DNA of 64,000 nt from Puteibacter caeruleilacunae (GTDB lineage: Bacteria > Bacteroidota > Bacteroidia > Bacteroidales > Prolixibacteraceae). Every line of letters starts with the position of its first letter. Within the stretch, counting starts at the first letter, position 1. The DNA lies in NCBI GenBank assembly GCA_005217565.1, contig SJCO01000012.1, forward strand, positions 62,001-126,000. Reading direction: 5' to 3'. Positions 55,566 to 64,000 of the stretch are shown piece after piece. The position numbers and the translations under genes are program-made. Under the pieces are notes generated by a model. It saw only the letters and a list, made by a program, of their open reading frames with translations. It searched no databases and was not told the origin of the DNA.

Positions 55566-56900
55566 ATGAATACAGATATGAATTTGTTCATCGAAGCGCT
55601 TAAAGCTCGTACACCTGGTGAAAAAGAATTTCATCAAGCTGTAGAAGAGGTTGTTGAAACTGTATGGGATTTCTACAACTCAAATCCGAGGTATAAGAAA
55701 GCAAAGATTCTGGAAAGAATGGTAGAACCTGAGCGCGTGGTAATGTTTAGAGTTCCATGGGTGAACGATCGAGGAGAAGTGGAAATTAACCGAGGTTATC
55801 GTGTTGAGTTCAACAGTGCCATTGGTCCATACAAAGGAGGTTTACGTTTCCACCCGAGCGTTACGTTGAGTATTCTTAAATTCTTAGGTTTTGAACAAAC
55901 CTTCAAAAATAGCTTAACAACTCTTCCAATGGGAGGAGGTAAAGGTGGATCAGATTTCAGTCCTAAGGGAAAATCTGATAATGAAATCATGAGATTCTGC
56001 CAATCGTTCATGACTGAGCTTTATCGCCATATTGGACCAAACACTGATGTTCCTGCTGGTGATATTGGTGTTGGAGGTCGCGAGATAGGTTATCTATTTG
56101 GACAATACAAAAGACTTCGCAATGAATTTACTGGTGTACTAACTGGTAAAGGTATTGAATGGGGAGGAAGTTTAATTCGCCCTGAAGCAACTGGTTTTGG
56201 TGCTGTTTATTTTGCTCAGCACATGCTTCAAAAGATGGGAGAAGACATTGCAGGTCAAACATTCTCTGTTTCTGGTTTTGGTAACGTTGCCTGGGGAGCT
56301 ATTCTTAAGATTAATGAGCTAGGCGGTAAAGTTGTTACACTTTCCGGACCTGACGGATATATTTACGATCCAGAAGGAATTACTGGAGAAAAAGTTGACT
56401 ACCTACTTGAACTTCGAGCTACAAACAACGATATCGTTGAACCATATGCTGAAGAATTTGGAGTAGAGTTTTTCCCTGGAAAGAAACCTTGGGAAGTTAA
56501 GGTTGATGTTGCCCTACCATGTGCTACTGAAAATGAGCTTAATCTTGAAGATGCAAAAGCATTGCTTGCTAACGGATGTAAATTAGTAGCTGAGGTATCC
56601 AACATGGGTTGTACAGCTGATGCAGCTTTCTTACTAACTGAGAAGATTGCTTTCGGCCCAGGAAAAGCTGTTAATGCTGGTGGTGTTGCAGTATCAGGTC
56701 TTGAAATGTCTCAAAACAGCATGCGCTACAACTGGACTCGTGAAGAGGTAGACCACAGATTGAAACTTATCATGAAAGATATTCATGATGCATGTGTTAA
56801 GTTTGGTACCGTAGATGGAAAAACAAACTACATCAAAGGGGCTAACGTTGGTGGTTTTGTTAAGGTTGCGGAAGCAATGCTTGCACAGGGAGTTGTATAG
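55566..56900 (+). CDS. gdhA: glutamate dehydrogenase, NAD-type sequence
   Basis: A 444-residue GDH, close to its neighbour but with a different coenzyme site: GFGNVAWGA (from 237) and SGPDG (260-264) in place of GSGNVAQF and SDSSG. This variant is the one I associate with NAD-using GDHs of Bacteroides and Porphyromonas, so a catabolic or dual role is likely. GGLRFHPSV (91-99) and GGGKGGSDF (123-131) are intact. AAGGAT precedes the start codon, an unusual purine-rich site for this phylum. It has its own promoter and terminator. Confidence 0.94.
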   Translation: MNTDMNLFIEALKARTPGEKEFHQAVEEVVETVWDFYNSNPRYKKAKILERMVEPERVVMFRVPWVNDRGEVEINRGYRVEFNSAIGPYKGGLRFHPSVTLSILKFLGFEQTFKNSLTTLPMGGGKGGSDFSPKGKSDNEIMRFCQSFMTELYRHIGPNTDVPAGDIGVGGREIGYLFGQYKRLRNEFTGVLTGKGIEWGGSLIRPEATGFGAVYFAQHMLQKMGEDIAGQTFSVSGFGNVAWGAILKINELGGKVVTLSGPDGYIYDPEGITGEKVDYLLELRATNNDIVEPYAEEFGVEFFPGKKPWEVKVDVALPCATENELNLEDAKALLANGCKLVAEVSNMGCTADAAFLLTEKIAFGPGKAVNAGGVAVSGLEMSQNSMRYNWTREEVDHRLKLIMKDIHDACVKFGTVDGKTNYIKGANVGGFVKVAEAMLAQGVV

Positions 56901-56921
56901 TATTAGTTTTTCAATCATATT

Positions 56922-56954
56922 AAAGCCGTTGCAATTTCATGCAACGGCTTTTTC
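56922..56954 (+). terminator. terminator after the second gdh
   Basis: AAAGCCGTTGCA (56922-56933) pairs with TGCAACGGCTTT (56940-56951) in a perfect 12-bp stem, followed by TTTTTC in total. It lies 21 nt after the stop codon. Confidence 0.88.
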
Positions 56955-56969
56955 ATTTTAATAATATAT

Positions 56970-57650
56970 CTATGTTCTGACTGTATTCTTTATTTGATCT
57001 TCAAAATTATCACAATCGACATCCTCATTAAGCGTCAATATAAGTTGCTCCCGTTGATAGTTCATATCAATAACTCCCATCAATATAAAGTCAACAATAA
57101 GCTTTTCTGCTCTTTTAAAATGAATCTTTGCCTTTCGAGAAAAACGAGAAACAGTTAAAGACTCATTTTTCCTCAACATATCCAGTAATATTTGCTCGTT
57201 CTTCGAATAATTGAAGAACACCGCATACCCTTTCTTCTGTTTCTCCCACACTTCAAGTTGTAACTTTTTGGCCTGAATATTTTCATCATCACAGCGAATA
57301 TAAGCCCACCAACGTCCCTCATCGTCACGCGCATAGTGCGGTCTTTCTTCACTTGGCTCAACCGTCACCTCTAACACAATTTTTCCATCAACATTCCACT
57401 GCCTTACTTCAAAATCAATTTGTGGCTTACTATAGATTTTAGCTGCAGCCTCAACCATATAGTACTCCTCATCAGATTTGACACCAGCAATTGATCCATT
57501 ATCTCTTACCCCAATGAGTAGTCTTCCTCCATCGGTATTAGCAAAAGCCACAAGAGATTTGGCAATTTTCCTGGAATCATTAATACAATATTTGAAATCC
57601 TGCTCCTGGTGCTCTCCTTGCCCTATTAATATTTGTAATTCCCTATTCAC
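56970..57650 (-). CDS. AlbA_2 (Schlafen-type) domain protein
   Basis: A 226-residue protein. Residues about 10-130 form an AlbA_2 domain, with EHQEQDFKYCIND, KSLVAFANTDGGRLLIGV and IAGVKSDEE as family blocks. The C-terminal ~85 residues could be a winged-helix domain (LTVSRFSRKAKIHFKRAEKLI). AlbA_2 proteins bind nucleic acid or act as regulators, and the family also appears in defence genes; no partner is adjacent here. It is a single gene, convergent with gdh. Function unknown. Confidence 0.83.
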   Translation of the reverse strand: MNRELQILIGQGEHQEQDFKYCINDSRKIAKSLVAFANTDGGRLLIGVRDNGSIAGVKSDEEYYMVEAAAKIYSKPQIDFEVRQWNVDGKIVLEVTVEPSEERPHYARDDEGRWWAYIRCDDENIQAKKLQLEVWEKQKKGYAVFFNYSKNEQILLDMLRKNESLTVSRFSRKAKIHFKRAEKLIVDFILMGVIDMNYQREQLILTLNEDVDCDNFEDQIKNTVRT

Positions 57651-57788
57651 TTTTAAACACTACTAATCTAATACTATTGAAAAAACCCTGTAAAGATATA
57701 ATGGTTCGATGCTCCGATGCAAAAAGTTTATAAATTAATCGCACCTGCTGTTATGCAAATCTTTATTATATAAACTAAGCATTATAAT

Positions 57789-57852
57789 TATCTTTGTCAT
57801 AAGATCCTGATTCCTCGAACAAAAAGACATTACACTAACATTTTTGTCTTTT
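57789..57852 (+). promoter_or_regulatory. -7 box and leader hairpin before the CDF gene
   Basis: TATCTTTG (57789-57796) is an exact -7 match. The predicted leader contains AAAAGACA (57822-57829) and TGTCTTTT (57845-57852), able to form an 8-bp stem. No -33 TTG is seen. Confidence 0.35.
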
Positions 57853-57894
57853 AAATTAAACAAAACTAATTGCAGACTGTTGAGCTTGACAGAT

Positions 57895-58779
57895 ATGAAA
57901 ACGAACAATAAAAAGATAAACATACGACTAGGATGGCTTTCTATTTTAGGAAACCTCGTATTGTTTGCTCTAAAATATTGGGCAGGGATAGTATCTGGAT
58001 CTATAGCATTGATTGCAGATGCTTGGCATACACTTAGTGATTCGGCGACATCAATTGTCTTAATTATTGGCTCAAAAGCTGCCTCAAAACCAGCCGACGA
58101 TGAACATCCATTCGGACATGGTCGTGCTGAACACTTCTCCGCTCTCATTATTGGTTTCCTGCTGGCAATTGTTGCCTTCCAATTTTTGCATGATTCGGGG
58201 CGTCATCTTGTACATCATGAAAGAGCCAATTATGGAACCTTAGCCATTGTTGTTACAATCACATCGATTATTGTAAAAGAGGCACTAGCTCAAGCTTCAT
58301 TCTGGGGATATCGAAAAAACAAATCAACTGCACTGAAAGCAGATGCCTGGCACCATAGAACTGATGCTCTTTCATCAGTCATCGTGTTAGGAGGTATATT
58401 ACTGGGTAACTATTTTTGGTGGATCGACGGTGTACTAGGCATTATCGTTGCCATTATGATAGGCTACACCAGCTATGAGATTCTTAAGACTGAATTTAAC
58501 ACCTTAATGGGAGAATCAATCTCTGATGAGATGATTCAACAGATGAAAGATATTAGTCTGCGTGAAACTGGTAAGGATAATTTGTTACACCATTTTCACA
58601 TTCACAAATATGGACATCACACCGAACTTAGTTTTCACGTCAAGATTGATCCTGAATTGACACTTTTTGATGCTCATGAATACTGTACAAGAATAGAAAA
58701 AGCCATAGAAAGAGAATTAAATGTACATGTTACAATTCATGCAGAACCTCTTGAAAGGCCTGAAAACACTGACCGTTAA
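57895..58779 (+). CDS. cation diffusion facilitator, predicted zinc exporter
   Basis: A 294-residue inner-membrane transporter with six helices and a C-terminal cytoplasmic domain. The transport site is His45-Asp49 in helix 2 (DAWHTLSD) and His153-Asp157 in helix 5 (DAWHHRTD), the HD-HD set of zinc-selective members; E. coli YiiP has Asp at the first place. DDEHPFGHGRAEH is the conserved loop after helix 2. The ATG at 57895 is preferred to an upstream TTG at 57844, which lies in a leader hairpin. The C-terminal domain has several His residues (HHFHIHKYGHH), which may bind metal. Confidence 0.92.
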   Translation: MKTNNKKINIRLGWLSILGNLVLFALKYWAGIVSGSIALIADAWHTLSDSATSIVLIIGSKAASKPADDEHPFGHGRAEHFSALIIGFLLAIVAFQFLHDSGRHLVHHERANYGTLAIVVTITSIIVKEALAQASFWGYRKNKSTALKADAWHHRTDALSSVIVLGGILLGNYFWWIDGVLGIIVAIMIGYTSYEILKTEFNTLMGESISDEMIQQMKDISLRETGKDNLLHHFHIHKYGHHTELSFHVKIDPELTLFDAHEYCTRIEKAIERELNVHVTIHAEPLERPENTDR

Positions 58780-58940
58780 CAGTGCATTAACATTCTAGAG
58801 ATTTATTTTAACATTTTTTTTCCTCAAAAACTGCAACGATTTGTCCTTAACTCAGTCTTATTGGTTGAATGCTCGTTGAGAAAGATATAAAATTGATCAA
58901 AGAGCTACATCAACGTCAAACTATTTAAAACAATTTTACA

Positions 58941-59429
58941 ATGAAAACTATTGCATCCATCATTTTCGCTATAGGAGTATTTTTCGCAAGTCTTTTTGCA
59001 GGTAACGCAAATGCAGGAAATATTGAAGGACAAAGTCACACGTGGCTAGGTGAATACACGATCACCAAATCAGCACATCCAGTTGAACTTAATGGTTCTC
59101 AATTCCAAGCTTGGGTACTAAAGTACCACAATAGTGATAAAGAAGTTTTGATCGTTGTAGATCAAAAGAAAAAGTGTAAAAACTACGTAGTTAAAACAGA
59201 CCGTTTTGAGATTCAGTACACCTGTAACAAAAACGGACTAGGTGTTAAGAAATTAGGTGCTCACTACGTAACTCTAGATTCGTACAAAAACTACGGTAAA
59301 ATGAACGACGCAGAATTTACTTCTCAGAAACGTTTAACTATGAAACAAAAGTCGGAAGAAGATGCTATCGCATTAATCGCATGTTACTTCCCTAAGCTTT
59401 TAAAGAAAGAATACAAAAAGGTATTATAA
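58941..59429 (+). CDS. secreted protein of unknown function
   Basis: A 162-residue protein with a clear signal peptide (MKTIASIIFAIGVFF to about ANA at residue 26). The mature part is Lys-rich and basic, with two Cys in KKKCKNYVV and QYTCNKNG that may form a disulfide and a third Cys near the end (ALIACYFPKLL). I do not recognise a domain. Codon use looks like the neighbours. It is a single gene between a CDF transporter and a terminator-like hairpin. A role in the envelope is likely from the signal alone. Confidence 0.8.
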   Translation: MKTIASIIFAIGVFFASLFAGNANAGNIEGQSHTWLGEYTITKSAHPVELNGSQFQAWVLKYHNSDKEVLIVVDQKKKCKNYVVKTDRFEIQYTCNKNGLGVKKLGAHYVTLDSYKNYGKMNDAEFTSQKRLTMKQKSEEDAIALIACYFPKLLKKEYKKVL

Positions 59430-59474
59430 CAACGTATTTATTCATAAAGTCGCAACTATTTAAAACAAAGGAAC

Positions 59475-59508
59475 AGCTGACTCTGCAAAGGATCAGCTTT
59501 CTTTTTGT
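59475..59508 (+). terminator. probable terminator after the secreted-protein gene
   Basis: AGCTGA (59475-59480) and TCAGCT (59493-59498) pair around a 12-nt loop, with TTCTTTTTG after. The short stem makes the call moderate; it lies between convergent genes. Confidence 0.5.
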
Positions 59509-59522
59509 CTTTTTTGTACCTT

Positions 59523-62500
59523 TTACTTTGTTAGTGAGAACTTGAAGCTAAATCCAAATTCAGTATCTGCCCTGTAATAGGCATTTTCCTGCTTAATTGG
59601 ATCGTTAATATCTTTATTGAAGTACACCTTAACATTTAAGCGATTACTTAGCAAATACTCAGCATAAGCCTTCACGCCAAACGTTTTGTAACCATTTAAT
59701 ACATCATCAATACCCTCTACAATCTTTCTCAAAGTGGTTTTTGTAATACGATATGAGAAATCAAGATTCAAGTTAAGGTCATTCGATGCCGACTGTCCTG
59801 CGCCTTTTGTCTTAATAAACATATCAACACCTGTAAAGCGATAACCAAAGCCCAGGATATATTCATTGTCCAACTGCTCTGTCAATTGGTTATTGGCAAA
59901 ATTAAGCATCAAACTACGTGATCGCTTAACCTCAAACTGAGTAGAAAGATCATTTATCCAAATCGCATCGATATTAATCAATGGTGAGAATTGCTCAATA
60001 ATACTCACCGAATTGATATCATATTGCGGAGCAAAGTTCCCAGCCTGATCAATGAAATAGCTAAATCCATCATTGTAACGATCTGGATCATAATTCAAGT
60101 TGGAGATATAACTTCCCACACTATAGGTTGAACGATATTCATGTCGGAAATTCAAGCTCTTCAACACTTTATTTAGTCCTTCAATTCTTGCCACACGTCC
60201 CTCATAAGAGATTCGCCAATTAGGTCTAACGTGTTTTAGCGAAGGGAACGGACTCAACGAAACGGAATTCGGATCTTGATCGGTATAAGCTGCTAAGAAC
60301 GCAGGAATGAGCACTTCCTGAGATGTTGGTCCATAACCTGATGGGTATCCTTCATATTCCGAATGGAAATCGGTAGGACTATATCCAGCAGCAGCATTAG
60401 GAACACGCTGTGCTGCTAATCGACCTGCGATAATTCGGCGATTACCCAGAAAATCGTTATATGTTGCAGATGCATCTGCTCCCTGATCACCAATCTTGTT
60501 AAACGACGTTCCAATGGTATTAACACTCATTGAGAAACTACCCTGACGTACTAAATCAACAACATCAAAATTGCTAGTCTTTTTATTAAATCGATATCGC
60601 TCACTTATATTTTTAGAGTATGTTCTGTTTGTAGTCAGGTCAACCCTAAGATTATTAATTGGCAATAGATTCAGTCTGAAGTTGAACACTTCATTCTTTG
60701 TCATACGATAATTATCAGCTCGAGTGGTATCAGTTGTCAACCAACCTTTTTCTGCAGCTTTTCTAGCAAAGTTACGTTGTTGCCAACCTACCATAAACGG
60801 TAATCCTGGCGCATAATTCTTACCTCTCTCAGCGCCAAAGGCATCCCTTTCAGGAGTAAAACTACCACCTCCCCAGAATTTTGGTTCTGGCAAGAAACCA
60901 GGAAGGATTGTACTTCCAGATTCATTATAGGTTAGAGACAAGCGACGCACACTTAACATCAAGCGTCCTGTATACCTGGCCATCTCTGTAAATACATTCT
61001 TTTTAATTTCTCTTTTACCCTTTAATTCAAAGCTAGCCTTGCCTACATCCCGAGTTGTAGTATAGCTAATTTTATTCTCATCAATGACTGCCACCTTACC
61101 TCGCACAAGTCTTCCTTTTGCATCTTTTACTCTGGCCTCGATAGTCTTCGAGCGAAGATTATGAGTAATCGTAACAGGCTCATTGGCTTTAATGTCAACA
61201 TTGCGGGCTTTATACTCTACAGTTTTATATTCTACTTTCTTTTCTTTCTTTTGAGCCTCTTGCTCAGGTCGCGAAGAACTCTGTCGGCCAGTTGTTGTCC
61301 TGCGATTTGAGTAACTAAATTTCGAAGAACGAGACTTAAAACTGTTATTCAACTTCTTCAAGAAGCCAACTTTATTGTATAAACGATCAAAGTTTAAACC
61401 TCCTGTAAGCGTAATGCTGTTATTATTTTCTATTGTATTTCCGTATTCAACATCGTCTTCTGTTACAGGACCTGCTTCCCAGAAATAATTTGCACGATAA
61501 TTCACAGATGTTGTTGTCCAATCCAAACCTGGAAGTTTGTTAATTGGTAATGCATAACGCACATTAATACTGTGTTGATAATTCACCGGACGACCACCCT
61601 TCCATAGGTTCTCCATAATTGAATCTCGCTTCTGTGAGTAATCGTCATCATCCTTATTTATACGCCCATAAGGTTCATCAATGCGAGCCGTTGATTGATT
61701 CGAGAAATCTAAACGAAGACTTCTTGTGATATCATATTTCAAATCGAAATACTTGTTCCAAAGAAACTCCTTATCGAAAGTCGACTCAATAATCATATCA
61801 GGATCAGAAATATTTCTTGCCCGAACCTCATTATAATGACGATATAGATCGGTACGATAAGATATCTGCGTAGGCGAAAGGTTGAAATTAAAATCTTTTA
61901 TAATCCTGAAGGCTTTACCTTTCAACAGCTTTGAGCTACGGAATGGTGTAACCGACTTAGGTTTGGTATTAAAATTATACCCAAGCATTGCACGATAAGT
62001 CTTATCCAAATCATACTCTGTATCAACATTCCTTCTGTACAACTCATTGTATGAGTAAGTAGCTGAGAAATTAGAAACATCATAAACCTTTGGCTTACCT
62101 TTCTTATTTGGTTTCTCAATTCTTACGTTTGTGAAGTTTATACTTTTACGAGTTGTATAATCTTCCGCAATATTACTTATAGAGTCTTTTTCCTCTTTCG
62201 TTTCAACATTTGCCAAAGCTTTATCCAATTTGATATCTGGATCAAGCGGATTATATTCTGGCGTAACTATTGACTTAGAATAACCAACATACATTGGGAT
62301 TTTCACTCCAGACTCTTCAGGAAAGAAGCGCCCCAACTCTAGATTAGAAGAAATGTCATACTCCTTCAGATTATCCTGTGTTCTTTCATTTACCCCTTGG
62401 TCAATACTACCAAAACCAGCTGTTACAACTTTTCCGGATACTGTAACCGATCCCAGATCTGCCAAACGAGCAGTAACACGTCCCTGTGCAGCCCAACCTC

Positions 62501-64000
62501 CTTCGTTATCAATATCTCCAAGTCGCAATTCATTCACCCATGCTTCCACAGCTCTTGGGCCAGTTGCTAATCCTGTTTTTGGATTTCGAATACCGATCAT
62601 CAGCACCCTAACATTTGCCAAGTTTGGATTACCCTTAACACGAACAATGTTTTTCCCATTATTCTCTGATGGATCTGCAGCTTCAAATATATCTGTAATT
62701 CGCAATGTTGAGCCTGCTTGACGCATCTCAGCATTCCTGGCAAGTTTTAGATCGGTCAGCACATCCATCTGAAAATCAAACCTATTCTCAATTGGCCATA
62801 CTTCCCTACGAGACGCTACCAAATCTCCATTATAGAAACCAGGCTTAGTAAGCTTCAACGGAATCTCATATTCATAATAGTTATTGGTAAAGTCCGATCC
62901 AAGGCGCATAAAGACATGCAACTCGTCATCACTTAATGGATATCCGTCAATCTCCTCCGCGTGAACATCCATTTTGATGTTTCGATACCTGCGCATATCA
63001 AGATTCATACTCTTGTAAGCAGCTCTCGCATCACCTTGATTAAGATCTTTAACCTTTAAAACCATGGATTGCTCATTCAATTGCTTCAATTGTGGATTTG
63101 CCGGATCAATTGCCCTATCAATACCTTCTGGAAGAATATAGTTAACAGGTTTCTTATTTGAGTTCTCTTCAATATTCACAGCTGAAGTTTCGAATTCTGT
63201 ATCAGGAGACATAGCAGCATCTGGATCAAGTAAATCACCTTGATATCTTCTCCAATCAGCTCTGACCAGATTCATTGTTGCAAATCGTAAAACAACATCC
63301 TCCTTAAATCCACGCATAAACATACGCATGAATCGAATCGATTTAAAGTCACTGATATTACCAAAAGCTTCCTCATACTCTGAGATTGGCACACGGAACT
63401 GATACCATGTAACCTCGCCAGGATTCTCAGGATTTCGCACATCAACTTCTGTAGTAATTTTATCAGCAATAAAGTTCTTACCTACCTCAAAATCTTCCTT
63501 GCGCATACTAATATGATACTGATAATAACTCTCATACTCACTCATGGTGTTATCATCATTCACATCCTCAATATCGGGTCTATCATAAGCTGCTGAAGAA
63601 AATGAACCGGATGCATCAGGAGAGTTTCCTTGCATATTATTATAGGCCTTATAGCGCTCCAAAACTCCTGCTTCTATTCCATCGTAATATTGATCCCTGA
63701 AATATCGGTAGTTATCATTCGATGGATCATCTTCTGCGACACTCATCGCCTCAGGATTCAATATAGTCTGTAATCGTTGCAGATAATCAGCAAAGAAACT
63801 ATTTTCATCGGCATCCCCTAAACCATCAAGACCAACATCCTGGCGTTGACGCGTATCAGAACCCGCATCAAAGGCATCGGTAAGTGGTGCCAATGTTGAA
63901 ACACGTCCCCAAGCCGTCTCATCAACGTTCTCAACAAGTTCTGTCTTTGGTAATCCATTCTCAAAACCGATACGTGAATCCTTCAGGATATCCTCCGAAA
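59523..64000 (-). CDS. sprA: SprA (Sov), type IX secretion translocon barrel (partial, 5' end missing)
   Basis: The C-terminal ~1490 residues of a very large outer-membrane protein; the frame stays open to the right edge (upstream residues read ENGLPKTELVENVDET), so the TTG at 63893 is not the true start. AVEAWVNELRLGD with GGWAAQGRVTARLADLGS is a strongly conserved SprA segment. The C-terminal region has many barrel strands and ends EFGFSFKFSLTK. Known SprA proteins of about 2400 residues form a 36-strand barrel that exports T9SS cargo and, in some species, gliding adhesins. The rest of the gene should lie just outside. Confidence 0.93.
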   Translation of the reverse strand, partial: SEDILKDSRIGFENGLPKTELVENVDETAWGRVSTLAPLTDAFDAGSDTRQRQDVGLDGLGDADENSFFADYLQRLQTILNPEAMSVAEDDPSNDNYRYFRDQYYDGIEAGVLERYKAYNNMQGNSPDASGSFSSAAYDRPDIEDVNDDNTMSEYESYYQYHISMRKEDFEVGKNFIADKITTEVDVRNPENPGEVTWYQFRVPISEYEEAFGNISDFKSIRFMRMFMRGFKEDVVLRFATMNLVRADWRRYQGDLLDPDAAMSPDTEFETSAVNIEENSNKKPVNYILPEGIDRAIDPANPQLKQLNEQSMVLKVKDLNQGDARAAYKSMNLDMRRYRNIKMDVHAEEIDGYPLSDDELHVFMRLGSDFTNNYYEYEIPLKLTKPGFYNGDLVASRREVWPIENRFDFQMDVLTDLKLARNAEMRQAGSTLRITDIFEAADPSENNGKNIVRVKGNPNLANVRVLMIGIRNPKTGLATGPRAVEAWVNELRLGDIDNEGGWAAQGRVTARLADLGSVTVSGKVVTAGFGSIDQGVNERTQDNLKEYDISSNLELGRFFPEESGVKIPMYVGYSKSIVTPEYNPLDPDIKLDKALANVETKEEKDSISNIAEDYTTRKSINFTNVRIEKPNKKGKPKVYDVSNFSATYSYNELYRRNVDTEYDLDKTYRAMLGYNFNTKPKSVTPFRSSKLLKGKAFRIIKDFNFNLSPTQISYRTDLYRHYNEVRARNISDPDMIIESTFDKEFLWNKYFDLKYDITRSLRLDFSNQSTARIDEPYGRINKDDDDYSQKRDSIMENLWKGGRPVNYQHSINVRYALPINKLPGLDWTTTSVNYRANYFWEAGPVTEDDVEYGNTIENNNSITLTGGLNFDRLYNKVGFLKKLNNSFKSRSSKFSYSNRRTTTGRQSSSRPEQEAQKKEKKVEYKTVEYKARNVDIKANEPVTITHNLRSKTIEARVKDAKGRLVRGKVAVIDENKISYTTTRDVGKASFELKGKREIKKNVFTEMARYTGRLMLSVRRLSLTYNESGSTILPGFLPEPKFWGGGSFTPERDAFGAERGKNYAPGLPFMVGWQQRNFARKAAEKGWLTTDTTRADNYRMTKNEVFNFRLNLLPINNLRVDLTTNRTYSKNISERYRFNKKTSNFDVVDLVRQGSFSMSVNTIGTSFNKIGDQGADASATYNDFLGNRRIIAGRLAAQRVPNAAAGYSPTDFHSEYEGYPSGYGPTSQEVLIPAFLAAYTDQDPNSVSLSPFPSLKHVRPNWRISYEGRVARIEGLNKVLKSLNFRHEYRSTYSVGSYISNLNYDPDRYNDGFSYFIDQAGNFAPQYDINSVSIIEQFSPLINIDAIWINDLSTQFEVKRSRSLMLNFANNQLTEQLDNEYILGFGYRFTGVDMFIKTKGAGQSASNDLNLNLDFSYRITKTTLRKIVEGIDDVLNGYKTFGVKAYAEYLLSNRLNVKVYFNKDINDPIKQENAYYRADTEFGFSFKFSLTK

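Noticed and set aside
57735-58148. A minus-strand open frame across the CDF gene start
   Set aside because: It overlaps the conserved CDF metal-site coding region and has no recognisable domain.
63893-64000. A TTG start of the sprA reading frame at 63893
   Set aside because: The same frame continues open to the window edge with plausible residues, and SprA proteins are much longer, so the gene is partial.

Overview
The window is chromosomal DNA from a member of the Bacteroidota, most likely a Bacteroidales or Marinilabiliales-type marine or anaerobic lineage. Supporting signs are an AT-rich background, start codons with almost no Shine-Dalgarno sequence, several promoters of the Bacteroidota form (TTTG or TTG, then TAnnTTTG), a SprA-type translocon protein of the type IX secretion system, glycine-lipid acyltransferase genes, a CarboxypepD_reg/TonB-type receptor, and the Bacteroidota gene order mraZ to ftsZ followed by yqeY. 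I saw no rRNA, tRNA, CRISPR array, insertion sequence or phage gene.

Layout. 1-6279 (minus strand): an export operon of ABC ATPase, an unusual ABC permease fused to a peptidase-M1-like region and a golvesin-like C-terminal domain, a TolC-type outer-membrane channel, and an HlyD-type lipoprotein adaptor cut by the left edge. 6435-10469: a Tat-exported Gfo/Idh/MocA oxidoreductase and a TonB-dependent-receptor-like outer-membrane protein. 10962-13317 (plus): an O-antigen ligase-like membrane protein and a GT2 glycosyltransferase. 13348-30262 (minus): one unbroken division and cell-wall (dcw) cluster, mraZ-rsmH-ftsL-ftsI-murE-mraY-murD-ftsW-murG-murC-ftsQ-ftsA, then two tandem, different ftsZ genes, then yqeY. 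Repeats matching MraZ operators lie upstream of mraZ. 30570-32642 (plus): glsA-like and glsB-like genes for glycine lipids. 32717-35349 (minus): a long-form amidophosphoribosyltransferase, a SPOR protein and a 42-residue cysteine-rich ORF with its own promoter and terminator. 35549-37285 (plus): miaB and an AhpD-like protein. 37326-40395 (minus): a GT2, tandem LAB_N and GT39 cassette that probably glycosylates an envelope lipid. 40795-42582: lepA. 42624-47467 (minus): a two-component system, then acpP-fabF-rnc. 47658-53519: purN, an M23 peptidase, a YitT-family protein and leuS. 53926-56900 (plus): two glutamate dehydrogenases with different coenzyme-site sequences, the first preceded by a helically phased 11-bp repeat array. 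56970-64000: an AlbA_2-domain protein, a CDF zinc transporter, a secreted protein of unknown function, and the C-terminal part of SprA running off the right edge.

Most of the window is housekeeping: envelope synthesis, division, lipid and amino-nitrogen metabolism. The most unusual items are the second ftsZ, the permease/M1-like/golvesin fusion, the 11-bp phased array before the first gdh, the small cysteine-rich ORF, and the tandem-LAB_N glycosylation cassette. No single large undescribed defence or mobile system is visible.
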